A program made the position numbers and the translations under genes. This document shows, in pieces, positions 1-8,965 of a stretch of 64,000 bases of DNA (positions are counted from its first letter, which is position 1; each line of letters begins with the position of its first letter). The stretch covers positions 620,001 to 684,000 of the forward strand of contig NZ_JAJJMN010000001.1 in the NCBI RefSeq assembly GCF_020905335.1, given 5' to 3'. Source of the DNA: Flavobacterium lipolyticum. Lineage in GTDB: Bacteria; Bacteroidota; Bacteroidia; Flavobacteriales; Flavobacteriaceae. The notes under the pieces are model-generated. The model was not told the DNA's origin and ran no database searches. It worked only from the letters and a program-made list of their open reading frames with translations.

Positions 1-901
1 AATAAGCAGAAGCTCCCGGAATTGCCGACAAAATGGAGGCAATTTTTCCTCCGGTAAAACTTTCGGCAGTTGAGATCGTTTTATTTTGTTTGGTTAAGAT
101 CTTACCCACTACCGTTTCAATAGTTTCGTTATCCTCATATCCCACTATAATATCATGAATTATAGCATCTAAAGACTTTACATTTTCTTCAATTGCCGCT
201 TCAAGCTCTTCTTTATTGGTTCCTCTGGCCGACAAACGCAAACGCACTCGCCCGGGATTGGGCAGATAGGCCAACTTGATAAATTCCGGCAGATTATTCT
301 CCCAGTCTTCAATACGTTCTGCAACTAAACTCTCGCCCTGACCATAAGTCAAAATTGTCTTATGAATGATATACGGACGCTTGTACTCGCGAATTATTTT
401 AGGAATTATTTCTTCTTCGACTAAATACTTCATTTCATACGGAACTCCCGGAAGCGAAACAAAAACAGTATTTTCTTTTTTCATCCACATGCCCGGAGCC
501 GTACCCACTTTGTTGTGCAAAACGGTACATTTGGAAGGAACCAGAGCCTGATCTTTATTCAACTGCGAAATTGGGCGTTTGTAAAAACCTTCAATTAACT
601 CCGTCACGTGAGCCAAAACTTTAGCATCCACCACCAGCTCATCCTCAAAATACTCGCAAAATGTTTTTCTTGTGACGTCGTCTTTTGTAGGCCCCAAACC
701 ACCGGTTACAATAACCAGATCAACTTTGTTCTGCAATTGGGCAAATGTGTCTAAAATATGTTTTTTATCGTCACTTATCGAAATCATTTCATGAACTTCG
801 ACACCAATGCGATCCAGTGATTTTGCAATAAAACCCGAGTTAGTATCTACAATCTGACCTATTAAAATTTCATCTCCAATAGTAATAATGCTTGCTTTCA
901 T
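1..901 (-). CDS. cinA: CinA-like protein, 3' end cut by window edge
   Basis: The visible ~300 residues begin [15 protein letters not shown] and carry GGLGPTKDD, both typical of the molybdopterin-binding-like CinA N-terminal domain, which in other bacteria acts as an ADP-ribose pyrophosphatase. Near the window edge the frame enters the PncC-type nicotinamide-nucleotide amidase domain with AESFTGG; the usual form is AESCTGG, so Phe replaces Cys here. The likely role is NAD salvage and pyridine nucleotide repair in the cytoplasm. The start ATG at 901 is preceded by ~120 bp without genes, after the Hpt gene on the same strand. The rest of the C-terminal domain lies outside the window. Confidence 0.93.
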   Translation of the reverse strand, partial: MKASIITIGDEILIGQIVDTNSGFIAKSLDRIGVEVHEMISISDDKKHILDTFAQLQNKVDLVIVTGGLGPTKDDVTRKTFCEYFEDELVVDAKVLAHVTELIEGFYKRPISQLNKDQALVPSKCTVLHNKVGTAPGMWMKKENTVFVSLPGVPYEMKYLVEEEIIPKIIREYKRPYIIHKTILTYGQGESLVAERIEDWENNLPEFIKLAYLPNPGRVRLRLSARGTNKEELEAAIEENVKSLDAIIHDIIVGYEDNETIETVVGKILTKQNKTISTAESFTGGKIASILSAIPGASAY

Positions 902-1023
902 AGCTGTGAATTATTTTTACTTATCGTAAGTCCAATTATTATAATAAAGAATATTGCTGCCGTGATTTTATACGAATGCCAGACATGGCTTGCTTTTGCA
1001 AAAAAAAGAATCAGATCAAAGAT

Positions 1024-1368
1024 TTACAGATCAAAGTCTTTTTTAATCTCTTTGATAGCTTCTTTTACCTGTAACTTAATACTCTTAAAAGTTTCGATAA
1101 TTTCTTTTTTCTTGCCTTCGGCTTTGGTCCAGGCTTCTACTTGAAGAATTTCCTCAAAAGCAACATTCAACCCCATTAAGTCCAATGTAGGTTTTATTTT
1201 ATGTGCATAAGAATAGGCATACTTATGATCCTTCTTTTTAATCCCTTCTTTGATTTGTTTTAAATCTTCAGGAACTTCAGTAACAAACAATTTAAGAATT
1301 TCATTTACAAATTCCGGATCATTGTCTGAAAGTGCATATACTTTCGAAAGGTTGTATTTTAAAGCCAT
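1024..1368 (-). CDS. Hpt-domain phosphotransfer protein
   Basis: A 114-residue single-domain protein of helical type. The histidine phosphotransfer motif AHKIKPTLDLMG places the phospho-accepting His at residue 56. Hpt proteins relay phosphate between hybrid sensor kinases and response regulators in the cytoplasm. No kinase or regulator gene is next to it, so its partners are elsewhere. Its ATG overlaps the stop codon of the upstream FAH-family gene by one base (TAATG), which implies translational coupling. The family is clear; the signalling pathway is unknown. Confidence 0.85.
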   Translation of the reverse strand: MALKYNLSKVYALSDNDPEFVNEILKLFVTEVPEDLKQIKEGIKKKDHKYAYSYAHKIKPTLDLMGLNVAFEEILQVEAWTKAEGKKKEIIETFKSIKLQVKEAIKEIKKDFDL

Positions 1369-1979
1369 TACTTTACTTGTATTCTGAATAATTTTTTATC
1401 TTCTAAAAAGCCTTCTAAAACGTCATTCGGCTTAACCGCAGCAACACCTTCCGGTGTTCCTGTAAAAATAATATCTCCAATTTTTAATGTAAAAAACTGC
1501 GACACATACGAAACAAGCTCATCAATTTTCCAAAGCATGAAACTCGTATTTCCTTTTTGAACGGTTTCAGAATTTTTCGTCAGCTCAAATGTAAGATTTT
1601 CCATCGAAACAAAATCACTCTTTGGTAAAAACTCTCCAATAACCGCAGAGCCATCAAAAGCTTTTGCTTTTTCCCAAGGCAATCCTTTCGCCTTTAATTT
1701 TTCCTGTAAATCTCTGGCTGTAAAGTCAATCCCAACACTAATTTCGTCATAGTACTTGTGTGCAAATTTAGGTTCGATGTATTTTCCAACCTTACTAATT
1801 TTAACAATTACTTCTAATTCGTGATGAATTTCTTCAGAAAATTCGGGGATTACGAACGGATGCTGTTTCAATAAAACTGCCGAATCCGGTTTCATAAAGA
1901 CTACCGGTTCTGCAGGACGCTCGTTTTTTAGCTCTTCAATGTGATTGGTATAATTTCTACCGATACAGATGATTTTCAT
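1368..1979 (-). CDS. fumarylacetoacetate hydrolase family protein
   Basis: A 203-residue protein with FAH-fold landmarks: HHELEVIVKI (metal-binding Glu region), GIDFTARDLQ, KAFDGSAVIGEF and GDIIFTGTPEGV near the C-terminus. Small single-domain members hydrolyse acylpyruvates or decarboxylate oxaloacetate (FAHD1-like), using Mg2+ or Mn2+ in the cytoplasm. Substrate cannot be told from sequence. It is the first gene of a coupled pair with the Hpt protein. An inverted-repeat spacer separates it from the exonuclease gene upstream. Confidence 0.88.
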   Translation of the reverse strand: MKIICIGRNYTNHIEELKNERPAEPVVFMKPDSAVLLKQHPFVIPEFSEEIHHELEVIVKISKVGKYIEPKFAHKYYDEISVGIDFTARDLQEKLKAKGLPWEKAKAFDGSAVIGEFLPKSDFVSMENLTFELTKNSETVQKGNTSFMLWKIDELVSYVSQFFTLKIGDIIFTGTPEGVAAVKPNDVLEGFLEDKKLFRIQVK

Positions 1980-1982
1980 TTT

Positions 1983-2072
1983 TCTATAGATTCTAAGACT
2001 CTAAGCCACTAAGACTCTAAGAAACTATGCAAAAAAATTAGCACCTCAGAACCTTAGCAACTCAGAACCTTA
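1983..2072. repeat. imperfect CTAAG/CTCAG intergenic repeat
   Basis: This gap between two minus-strand genes holds repeated CTAAGACTCTAAGCC-type words, then words of the type AGAACCTTAGCAACTCAGAACC that partly pair with them. It can fold as an imperfect hairpin and has the same vocabulary as gaps at 24.1, 34.5 and 49.4 kb. Function unknown; it may act as a terminator or mobile palindrome. Confidence 0.6.
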
Positions 2073-2840
2073 TTTCGTATTTAATTTTCTTAATTTTATA
2101 GCCGTAAGTACTTTTTTGGTATACAAAGGAAAATCGGCATTTTGAATCCAGCTGAAATAGCCAGGTTCACTTTCTAAGACTTTATCTACTTTAGCACCTT
2201 TGTGTTTTCCAAAAGTAAAAATTTCTTCGTTGTCTTTATCAAAAGCAATCATTCCGGCAAAATCGGCGATTTTTTTACGGGTGGTAAATTCAGACAACGA
2301 TTTCATATCGTTTTCCAATTCCGGATAACGGTCTAATTGTGCTTTTAGGATTTCATAGGTCGCCATTGTATCGGCTTCTGCAGAATGTGCATTCTCCAGA
2401 CTCTTTCCACAATAGAATTTCAATGCAGCACTTAAAGTACGCTCTTCCATTTTATGAAAAATCGTTTGTACATCCACCGAAACTTTGTTCTTCATATCAA
2501 AATCAACTCCGGCACGCAGCAATTCTTCTGCTAACAACGGAATATCGAACCGATCTGAATTAAAACCACCCAAATCACTGTCTTTAATCATATTGTAAAC
2601 CTGTGGTGCCAATTCTGAAAAAGCAGGTTCATTTGCTACTTTCTCATCCGTGATACCGTGAACAGCAGTTGTTTGCGGCGGAATTGGAATCGTAGGATTC
2701 ACTAACCAGGTTTTACTTTCTTTATTTCCGTTTGGAAAAACTTTGAATATCGAAATTTCTACAATTCGATCTTTACCGATATCAATTCCGGTTGTTTCAA
2801 GATCAAAAAAGCAAATTGGTTTGTTGAGTTTGAGTTCCAT
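2070..2840 (-). CDS. DnaQ-like 3'-5' exonuclease with C-terminal DUF3820-like tail
   Basis: A 256-residue DEDD exonuclease. Motif ExoI is FFDLETTGID (Asp13, Glu15), ExoII lies in GGFNSDRFDIPLL, and ExoIII is HSAEADTMATYE with the DEDDh His and Asp. After about residue 205 a second module reads FGKHKGAKVDKVLESEPGYF, resembling the small DUF3820-type domain often fused to exonucleases. The likely role is 3'-5' trimming of DNA or RNA in repair or proofreading. It is probably not the replicative epsilon subunit itself, since Bacteroidota usually encode several DnaQ-like paralogues. The start ATG at 2840 follows the E2 terminator. Confidence 0.88.
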   Translation of the reverse strand: MELKLNKPICFFDLETTGIDIGKDRIVEISIFKVFPNGNKESKTWLVNPTIPIPPQTTAVHGITDEKVANEPAFSELAPQVYNMIKDSDLGGFNSDRFDIPLLAEELLRAGVDFDMKNKVSVDVQTIFHKMEERTLSAALKFYCGKSLENAHSAEADTMATYEILKAQLDRYPELENDMKSLSEFTTRKKIADFAGMIAFDKDNEEIFTFGKHKGAKVDKVLESEPGYFSWIQNADFPLYTKKVLTAIKLRKLNTK

Positions 2841-3001
2841 TTTTAATTTTTATAAGATTACAAATGTAATTTTTAAAGCCGAAATTCCTCTTCTATTCCC
2901 GACTTTTTTAAACAAAAAGGGGCGTAATTCCGCGATTTTAACTTTTAAATAGGTTCGCAAAGTCGGCTAATGTTTGTTTTCTTAACCTTTTCTTACAAAA
3001 C

Positions 3002-3036
3002 AAAAAACCCGGGAATTTATACAAATTCCCGGGTTT
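3002..3036 (-). terminator. rho-independent terminator of the E2 gene
   Basis: A perfect 14-bp stem, AAACCCGGGAATTT (3005-3018) with AAATTCCCGGGTTT (3023-3036) and a 4-base loop. On the minus strand it is followed by a T run, and it lies just past the E2 stop codon at 3058. Confidence 0.9.
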
Positions 3037-3057
3037 AACTTATTTTTAAAACAGAAT

Positions 3058-4371
3058 TTAAAAATCTCTGTTCACATCAAAAGCTTCTAAATATTCAGCA
3101 ACTCTTTTCACAAAACTTCCTCCCAGAGCACCATCTACTACTCTATGGTCGTAAGAATGTGATAAGAACATTTTTTGACGGATTCCGATAAAATCTCCTT
3201 CCGGAGTTTCAATAACCGCAGGCACTTTACGAATAGCTCCCAAAGCCAGGATTCCAACTTGTGGCTGATTGATAATTGGAGTTCCGAAAACACTTCCGAA
3301 AGTTCCAACATTAGTCACCGTATAAGTTCCGCCTTGTGTATCGTCCGGTTTCAATTTTCCGGCTTTTGCACGGTTACCTAAATCGTTCACCGCTTTAGCC
3401 ATTCCAACCAAATTCAGCTGATCGGCATTTTTAATTACCGGAACAATTAAGTTTCCGTTTGGTAAAGCTGCCGCCATACCTAAATTTATATTTTTCTTTT
3501 TGATGATGTATTCGCCATCAACAGAAATATTCATACCAGGGAAATCTTTTAAAGCTTTAGCCACTGCTTCCATCATAATTGGAGTAAACGTAAGCTTCTC
3601 GCCTTCTCTCTTCTCAAAAGCGCTTTTTACTTTATCTCTCCATTTTACAATGTTAGTTACGTCTACTTCAATAAACGATTGTACGTGTGCCGAAGTTTGT
3701 ACCGAAGCTACCATGTAACCTGAAATCAGCTTACGCATTCTGTCCATTTCAACAATTTCATCACCTCCGTTTACAGATACCGGAACGGCTTGCTGGCTTT
3801 TTTGAACCGGAGCTGCAGGCTGAACTGCTTTTGGAGCTTCGACAACTGCTTGCGGAGCCTGAGCACCCGATTTACGAGCTTCAATATATTTTAAAATATC
3901 TTCTTTTGTTACGCGGCCGTCTTTGCCTGAACCTGCAATACGCTCTAATTCAGCTACAGAAACGCCCTCCTCTTTAGCAATATTTTTTACTAATGGAGAA
4001 AAGAATTTATCCGATCCTGAAAAATCCTGCGGTGCAGCTACAGCATCTTTAGCAACTTCGATAGTTTTTTCGATTTCAGTAACTTCTGCCGGAGCAGCAG
4101 TCTCTACTGCCTTAACAGCCGGTGCATCACCTTCTGTTTCAATAATTGCAATAGTTTGTCCTACCTGAACCAAATCGTCTTTACCGAACAATTGCTCAAT
4201 CAAAACTCCTGATACCTCGCTTGGTACTTCACTGTCAACCTTATCCGTTGCAATTTCCAGTACTGCTTCATCAGCTTCAATTTTGTCTCCAACTTCTTTC
4301 AACCAGTTTGTAATAGTTGCTTCAGCGACACTTTCTCCCATTTTAGGAAGTTTCAATTCAAATCTTGCCAT
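3058..4371 (-). CDS. 2-oxoacid dehydrogenase E2 (dihydrolipoamide acyltransferase)
   Basis: A 437-residue E2 subunit with one N-terminal lipoyl domain (residues ~1-80, lipoyl-Lys in EIATDKVDSEV), an Ala/Pro/Val-rich linker, a peripheral subunit-binding domain (~125-165, GSGKDGRVTKEDIL) and the catalytic acyltransferase domain (~205-437). The active-site signature is SHSYDHRVVDG. It forms the core of a pyruvate, 2-oxoglutarate or branched-chain complex. The isolated locus with no E1 or E3 gene and the single lipoyl domain fit a branched-chain-type E2 in Flavobacteria, but substrate is not proven. It has its own terminator. Confidence 0.93.
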   Translation of the reverse strand: MARFELKLPKMGESVAEATITNWLKEVGDKIEADEAVLEIATDKVDSEVPSEVSGVLIEQLFGKDDLVQVGQTIAIIETEGDAPAVKAVETAAPAEVTEIEKTIEVAKDAVAAPQDFSGSDKFFSPLVKNIAKEEGVSVAELERIAGSGKDGRVTKEDILKYIEARKSGAQAPQAVVEAPKAVQPAAPVQKSQQAVPVSVNGGDEIVEMDRMRKLISGYMVASVQTSAHVQSFIEVDVTNIVKWRDKVKSAFEKREGEKLTFTPIMMEAVAKALKDFPGMNISVDGEYIIKKKNINLGMAAALPNGNLIVPVIKNADQLNLVGMAKAVNDLGNRAKAGKLKPDDTQGGTYTVTNVGTFGSVFGTPIINQPQVGILALGAIRKVPAVIETPEGDFIGIRQKMFLSHSYDHRVVDGALGGSFVKRVAEYLEAFDVNRDF

Positions 4372-4455
4372 ATTGTTAATCTAAAAGGTGATTTTGATTT
4401 TCAGATTGCGAAATTACTGAATATTTTGAATATAAATTACACTTAATATAATTTT

Positions 4456-5619
4456 TTACTCGATTTTTACGATTTGCCCTCTGTCATTCCGTGAATTACT
4501 CCCAATAATAAAATTTGTATTTTTGGGGAAAATCTTAAAAGTAATGTTCTTATCTTTAAGAGTTTCTATGATTTTGATACATTTTTTGAATGAAACATAC
4601 TGATTATCCAAAATAATCTCAACTCTTTTACCCTCAAAAAGCTGGCACGAATTTACCATTTTTTCTTTTTTGAAATCTAAAAAGCGGACTTTATTTTTTA
4701 GAATTTCAGGTAATTTTTCAGACAAAATTCGATTTGAAGAGTAAAAAAGGACTCTTTCAGGTAAGGGTTTTGATTTTGTTTTTCCCTCAAACATTTTTAC
4801 AAATGAAAAGAACCAAATACCAATTTGAATGAAAAATTCAAAAAACCATGATTTTCTGAAATGCTTCTGATAGAAAAAATTCATCGCCTCCTGGAAACGT
4901 TTCATGTATTTTTCGTCTTTTACCGTACTTTCTCCTTTATAATGCAAAACGGTCGTTTCGTGAAAATAGTAATTGGATTTCTTTTTTTGCAGTGCACGAT
5001 ACGACAAGTCAATATCATCTGCATACATGAAACATTTTTCGTCAAAACCTTCTAATTCAATGTACAAATCACGCGTCATTAACATGAAGGCTCCCACTAA
5101 AACATCAACTTTCCCGCTTTCATTTGTTCCTAAATGCTGGGCATAATACTGATTAAACAATTTCCAATTTGGAAAGATCTTATACAGTCCGAAAATTTTG
5201 GTAAAAGCTACCCAGGGAGTTGGAATTCCGCGTTTGCTTTCGGGCAAAAAAACTCCGGTACCATCGATTAGTTTACAACCTACAATCCCTAAATTGACTT
5301 GTCTGTCAGCGAAATTCAAAATTTTCTTAAACGTATTTTCAGCAACAACCGTATCGGGATTCAGAATGCAAACGTACTTTCCGCGAGCCTCCGCCACTCC
5401 GATATTGTTCCCTTTTGGAAAACCATAGTTGGTATCATTCTGAATTAGTTTTACTCCCGGAAACTTCGTTTTCATCATCAAACAACTCTCATCTGATGAA
5501 TTATTATCAACCACAATGATTTCAGCATCAAGTGACGAAATAGCTTCCTGAACACTTAAAACACATTGTTCCAGAAAGTAACGTACATTATAATTGAGAA
5601 TAATAACCGATAATTGCAT
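4456..5619 (-). CDS. GT2 family glycosyltransferase
   Basis: A 387-residue GT-A enzyme. The nucleotide-sugar binding N-terminus is SVIILNYNVRYF followed by IIVVDNNSSDES, the DxD-like motif is CILNPDTVV, and YADDIDLSYRAL is the usual acceptor/catalytic region. Around residues 265-285 an aromatic-rich hydrophobic stretch suggests membrane association, and the last ~100 residues form an extra domain I do not recognise. It resembles rhamnosyltransferase-like enzymes of surface polysaccharide or glycolipid synthesis. It stands alone, 84 bp upstream of the E2 gene and divergent from the next gene. Confidence 0.88.
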   Translation of the reverse strand: MQLSVIILNYNVRYFLEQCVLSVQEAISSLDAEIIVVDNNSSDESCLMMKTKFPGVKLIQNDTNYGFPKGNNIGVAEARGKYVCILNPDTVVAENTFKKILNFADRQVNLGIVGCKLIDGTGVFLPESKRGIPTPWVAFTKIFGLYKIFPNWKLFNQYYAQHLGTNESGKVDVLVGAFMLMTRDLYIELEGFDEKCFMYADDIDLSYRALQKKKSNYYFHETTVLHYKGESTVKDEKYMKRFQEAMNFFYQKHFRKSWFFEFFIQIGIWFFSFVKMFEGKTKSKPLPERVLFYSSNRILSEKLPEILKNKVRFLDFKKEKMVNSCQLFEGKRVEIILDNQYVSFKKCIKIIETLKDKNITFKIFPKNTNFIIGSNSRNDRGQIVKIE

Positions 5620-5815
5620 GAAAAATAACGAAATAGATTTTTTGGAAAGTTAGAAATTTTCAGCCAATCCTGATGATAATGATCAGTCGTTTTTTACGAA
5701 CATCAAAATAGGCTATCAAACTTCTAACTCGAAAAACTAAAAACAGGCTGAAAAAGCAATCTGAAATATTCCCACTGAATCCGAAAGAAAAACAGCAACG
5801 CAATTCAAAAAAGTA

Positions 5816-5823
5816 TATTTTTG
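5816..5823 (+). promoter_or_regulatory. -7 promoter box TATTTTTG
   Basis: Matches the Bacteroidota -7 consensus TAnnTTTG. Transcription would start near 5830, so the TTG codon at 5821 inside the box cannot be the start, and ATG 5839 is preferred. No clear -33 TTG was found. Confidence 0.55.
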
Positions 5824-5838
5824 ATTAAAAACTTCTGT

Positions 5839-6420
5839 ATGGAAATCAAAACTCCAATTAAAGTTCCTTCTTTACTCGTGCTAACAAGTATCGTTTTTCT
5901 ATTAACTGCCTTTACCCTTTTTAAAAGTCCAAAAGCAAATTTAGTTCAAACTTCTACTTGGTATATTGCCGGCCCTGCTGTTGAGAGTCAGGAAACCATA
6001 AACCAGGTTCGGCAAGAAAAAAGGATTGTAAAAGTCACGGCAAAAGACAATCCATCGGGTGAAATTGAACTGAACGTCCTGATTACCCCTTCTGATTCTA
6101 ATGACGGTGCTCCGACCAATTTATCAGATGCTTCTAAATTTGTGAGCATTACGTATAAATCTTCTCACCTCATCAAACTTCAGGCGCGTGAAGGAAACGA
6201 AGAAGGAACCGGTTGTGTACATGGCGGTTCTCACCCAAGAGTTGATTTACCTGCATCTCCTAATCAGTTTAAAACGATCAAAATTAAATGGACAGCTTTC
6301 AGACAGGACGGTCTTCCAAACGGGAAACTTCTGAACATTCATAATTTATGCAAATTCAATTTTGTGAATTACCATCCGGTTTCAGGAGCTTTTTTAGAAA
6401 TAAAATCAGTTACTCTTTAA
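5839..6420 (+). CDS. exported protein of unknown function
   Basis: I do not recognise this 193-residue protein. From ATG 5839 it has a short polar start and a hydrophobic segment (VPSLLVLTSIVFLLTAF), a signal anchor or uncleaved signal. The remainder is soluble and beta-rich, with GTGCVHGGSHPRVDL in the middle and a C-terminal stretch (LCKFNFVNYHPVSGAFLEI) that looks like the final strands of a jelly-roll or carbohydrate-binding fold; that reading is inference. It is followed after 12 bp by another small exported protein, so the two probably form an operon. The upstream TTG at 5821 lies inside the promoter box. Confidence 0.7.
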   Translation: MEIKTPIKVPSLLVLTSIVFLLTAFTLFKSPKANLVQTSTWYIAGPAVESQETINQVRQEKRIVKVTAKDNPSGEIELNVLITPSDSNDGAPTNLSDASKFVSITYKSSHLIKLQAREGNEEGTGCVHGGSHPRVDLPASPNQFKTIKIKWTAFRQDGLPNGKLLNIHNLCKFNFVNYHPVSGAFLEIKSVTL

Positions 6421-6432
6421 TTTAAAAAAAAT

Positions 6433-6822
6433 ATGAAAACAAAGCTTTGTCTTTTACTTTTTACTGCTCTATTCTTTTCAAATAACAGCTATAGCCAATC
6501 GAAAAAAATCGATATTAACGGCGTTTGGGAAGACATTAATCCGGGCGTACAAAACGCTGTCGCAATTGTATCGGAACAAAACGGAAAAGTAATTTTCTCC
6601 CATTACCTGGAATGGAAAGGGCAAAAATTTGTGGAAAGCGGCACGGGGAAAAGAACCGGAAACACCATTGTTTATACCGTAGATGTCACCTTACCTATTG
6701 AGGGCTGGGCAACTCAGGGAACACATACGCTGATTTTGTCTGAAGATGGAAATACACTGGAAGGCACTTTTATCGACAACAAGAACAGAACGGGGCCGAT
6801 TTCGTTTAAAAGGGTACGCTGA
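6433..6822 (+). CDS. small secreted beta-rich protein
   Basis: A 129-residue protein with a clear signal peptide (MKTKLCLLLFTALFFSNNSYS, cleavage near SYSQS). The mature part has alternating strand-like segments (INGVWEDINPG, AVAIVSEQNGKVIF, NTLEGTFIDNKNRTG) resembling small lipocalin-like or extracellular beta-sandwich proteins. The GVWE start and GNTLEGTF end are common in such folds. It lies 12 bp after the preceding exported protein, which suggests co-transcription. No enzymatic motif is visible. Confidence 0.75.
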   Translation: MKTKLCLLLFTALFFSNNSYSQSKKIDINGVWEDINPGVQNAVAIVSEQNGKVIFSHYLEWKGQKFVESGTGKRTGNTIVYTVDVTLPIEGWATQGTHTLILSEDGNTLEGTFIDNKNRTGPISFKRVR

Positions 6823-6842
6823 GCGTTTGTTCTTGTTGAAAA

Positions 6843-6911
6843 ATTTCAAGTTTCAGGTTTCAAGTTCAAACTGCACCTGAAACCTGAAACCTGAAACCTG
6901 AGACTTGAAAA
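6843..6911. repeat. tandem/inverted CTGAAAC repeat
   Basis: The 7-base word ACCTGAA(A) is repeated in tandem (about four copies near 6875-6900) and faces its reverse complement TTTCAGGTTTCAAGT upstream. Together they form a long imperfect hairpin between two convergent genes. It may serve as a bidirectional terminator. Confidence 0.7.
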
Positions 6912-6921
6912 TCCTTTCCCT

Positions 6922-8106
6922 CTACAAATGCAGCTGAATTTTGTATTTGTTACAGATTTTCATCACATAAAGCATGATCGTCGAAAAAACTAAAGACCAG
7001 ATGATCCCCGGAACTCCTTCACGAAAATAACCCGGAATAATATGAATATTCAAAGCTTTGCAGAAATAATAAATAGCCCCCGGTAAAATGTAAATCAGTA
7101 ACGGATTTGCAGCAGCGGGCATAAAGAAATTACTCCATTGGGTTTGTTTTTTAACTTCCATCAGCCAAAACAGAAAATAGAACAAAACCGTACAAATTCC
7201 GGCTGACAGCAATGTCCAGGCAGGAGTACCCTGTATTTTTGAAATTCCATAATATTGACGAAGAAAAAATCCGAATGAGAAAAACAATGCAATGAACCCA
7301 ATAACAGGCCAGTTGATTTTCTTTTCGATTTTTTGATCAAAAAACAATAATGAAATTATTATTCCTGCCGTTACCAAGGTAGCGTGTGTTAAATGTCCGG
7401 CAATAAAACGCAGCCACTCCGGTAAATGTAAACTTTGGGTCAAATTAGCGGAGTTTAGAGAAACACATAGTATTAAAAAGACAATCATTGCCCACAATTT
7501 GCCTGAAACCAGCCAATAATAAATTACTGAAATAAGATAAGCCCAGCCAATTAGCCCCAGGATCCCCCACCATTGAGGCGTCATCCCAATAGTACCATCA
7601 GTCTGAACATATAAAAAGTAAAGTGTTATCAGAACTGCTATTCCGCCATACTGAAGTGTATTTTTTAACCAAACAGGAAAGTCTTTCGCATATTTGTTCC
7701 AAATTGGTATTGGCATTGCAAAAGCTAAAAATCCCCAAAATGCGGGTGAAATAACCATTTTTGCAGCATCGTAACCATCTGATGCATTGACCATAAAAAC
7801 ACCGATAATAATCAGAGCCAAAGCTCTTTTCAAAGTATGTGTCCAAATTGTTCTTACGCTATCTCCTTTAATCAATCGGGCATTAAAAGCAAACGGAACT
7901 GACATTCCGACAATAAACAAGAAAGCCGGAAAAACCAAATCTACAAAAGTCATCGCATCAGCATCTGCCGGCATGTGTTTCATCCATTGAGGGACATTTA
8001 CAACACTGGCCAATTCATTTACAAAAATCATAACAAAAATTGTGATTCCGCGCAAAGCGTCTATCGAAATGATCCTTTGATGGTATAAATTTTCTTTTAC
8101 TTTCAT
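6922..8106 (-). CDS. HGSNAT/DUF5009-like membrane acyltransferase
   Basis: A 394-residue integral membrane protein with about ten hydrophobic segments. The N-terminal signature (SIDALRGITIFVMIFVNEL, then FVDLVFPAFLFIVGMSVPF) is that of the family containing heparan-alpha-glucosaminide N-acetyltransferase and bacterial YeiB/DUF5009 relatives. These are thought to move acetyl groups across the membrane onto sugar amines or glycans. The family acceptor in bacteria is largely unknown. No glycan-degradation genes are adjacent, so the context does not identify a substrate. Confidence 0.85.
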   Translation of the reverse strand: MKVKENLYHQRIISIDALRGITIFVMIFVNELASVVNVPQWMKHMPADADAMTFVDLVFPAFLFIVGMSVPFAFNARLIKGDSVRTIWTHTLKRALALIIIGVFMVNASDGYDAAKMVISPAFWGFLAFAMPIPIWNKYAKDFPVWLKNTLQYGGIAVLITLYFLYVQTDGTIGMTPQWWGILGLIGWAYLISVIYYWLVSGKLWAMIVFLILCVSLNSANLTQSLHLPEWLRFIAGHLTHATLVTAGIIISLLFFDQKIEKKINWPVIGFIALFFSFGFFLRQYYGISKIQGTPAWTLLSAGICTVLFYFLFWLMEVKKQTQWSNFFMPAAANPLLIYILPGAIYYFCKALNIHIIPGYFREGVPGIIWSLVFSTIMLYVMKICNKYKIQLHL

Positions 8107-8209
8107 AAATGATTAGATTTTTAGGAATCTCAAATATAATATTTTTATGAAATGACCAATTGTATTAGTTTCATTAAAATTAATCCATCACAAATTCTTC
8201 TTATTTGCA

Positions 8210-8217
8210 TACTTTTG
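8210..8217 (+). promoter_or_regulatory. -7 box TACTTTTG abutting a start codon
   Basis: A TAnnTTTG match ends only 4 bases before the ATG at 8222. If used, transcription would start on or just after the ATG, giving a leaderless mRNA. No good -33 TTG lies at the usual distance, so it may be fortuitous. Confidence 0.35.
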
Positions 8218-8221
8218 CAAC

Positions 8222-8959
8222 ATGTTATCCTTTTTTAAATCAAAACCTCTTTTAAAAGATCTGCTGTCTGATCCTTACGTTGATATTCACTCACATCTGT
8301 TACCCGGAATTGACGATGGCGCGAAAACCATAACCGATACCATAAAGCTTGTCCGTGCGTTTCAGGAAATGGGAGTTTCACAATTTACCACCACTCCGCA
8401 TATCAATCATTATGTATGGAATAATTCGGCTCAGATTATTACCACAAAACAGCAAGAAACTAAGCTTTTATTGGAAGAAAACCACATTCAAATTCCTTTT
8501 CAGGCTGCTGCAGAATATTTTATCGATGATTGGTTTGAAAATCATTTTAAAAACGAAAAACTTCTCACTTTAAAAGACAATTATGTACTGGTAGAGCTCT
8601 CCTATCAAAACGCTCCTATTCACTTGTATAAAACTCTTTTTGAACTACAGGTCGCAGGATATATTCCGGTTCTGGCACATCCGGAACGTTATGTATACTA
8701 TCGAAAAGATTTTAATGAATATGAGAAACTGAAGAAAGTAGGATGTTTATTTCAATTAAATTTATTGGCTGTCGTAGGGTATTATGGAGAGCATATTTGT
8801 AAAACTGCTGAAGAACTTCTTAGAAAAGGAATGTATGATTTCACCGGAACTGATGTCCATCACATGAATCACATCAGAGCTTTTGACCAGAAAATAAAAA
8901 ACGGCAATATTGTTAACTTAAAAGAAGTCATTGCCAACAATCAGTTTTTTAAATTCTAG
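8222..8959 (+). CDS. CpsB/YwqE-type PHP-domain tyrosine phosphatase
   Basis: A 245-residue metal-dependent phosphatase of the PHP superfamily. Metal ligands are visible in VDIHSHLLPGIDDGAKT, TTPHINHY, LAHPERY and GTDVHHMNH. Members dephosphorylate the tyrosine-rich tail of Wzc/CpsD-type kinases and so control chain length and export of capsule or exopolysaccharide. No BY-kinase gene is in the window, but the next gene is a polyprenyl-phosphate sugar transferase in convergent orientation with only 6 bp between stops. The N-terminal extension (MLSFFKSK...) is usual for Flavobacterium members, which supports this ATG. Confidence 0.92.
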   Translation: MLSFFKSKPLLKDLLSDPYVDIHSHLLPGIDDGAKTITDTIKLVRAFQEMGVSQFTTTPHINHYVWNNSAQIITTKQQETKLLLEENHIQIPFQAAAEYFIDDWFENHFKNEKLLTLKDNYVLVELSYQNAPIHLYKTLFELQVAGYIPVLAHPERYVYYRKDFNEYEKLKKVGCLFQLNLLAVVGYYGEHICKTAEELLRKGMYDFTGTDVHHMNHIRAFDQKIKNGNIVNLKEVIANNQFFKF

Positions 8960-8965
8960 AGCATA

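Noticed and set aside
3687..3977. 96-residue plus-strand frame opposite the E2 gene
   Set aside because: Antisense shadow of the Ala/Pro-rich E2 linker with low-complexity Leu/Gln-rich text.
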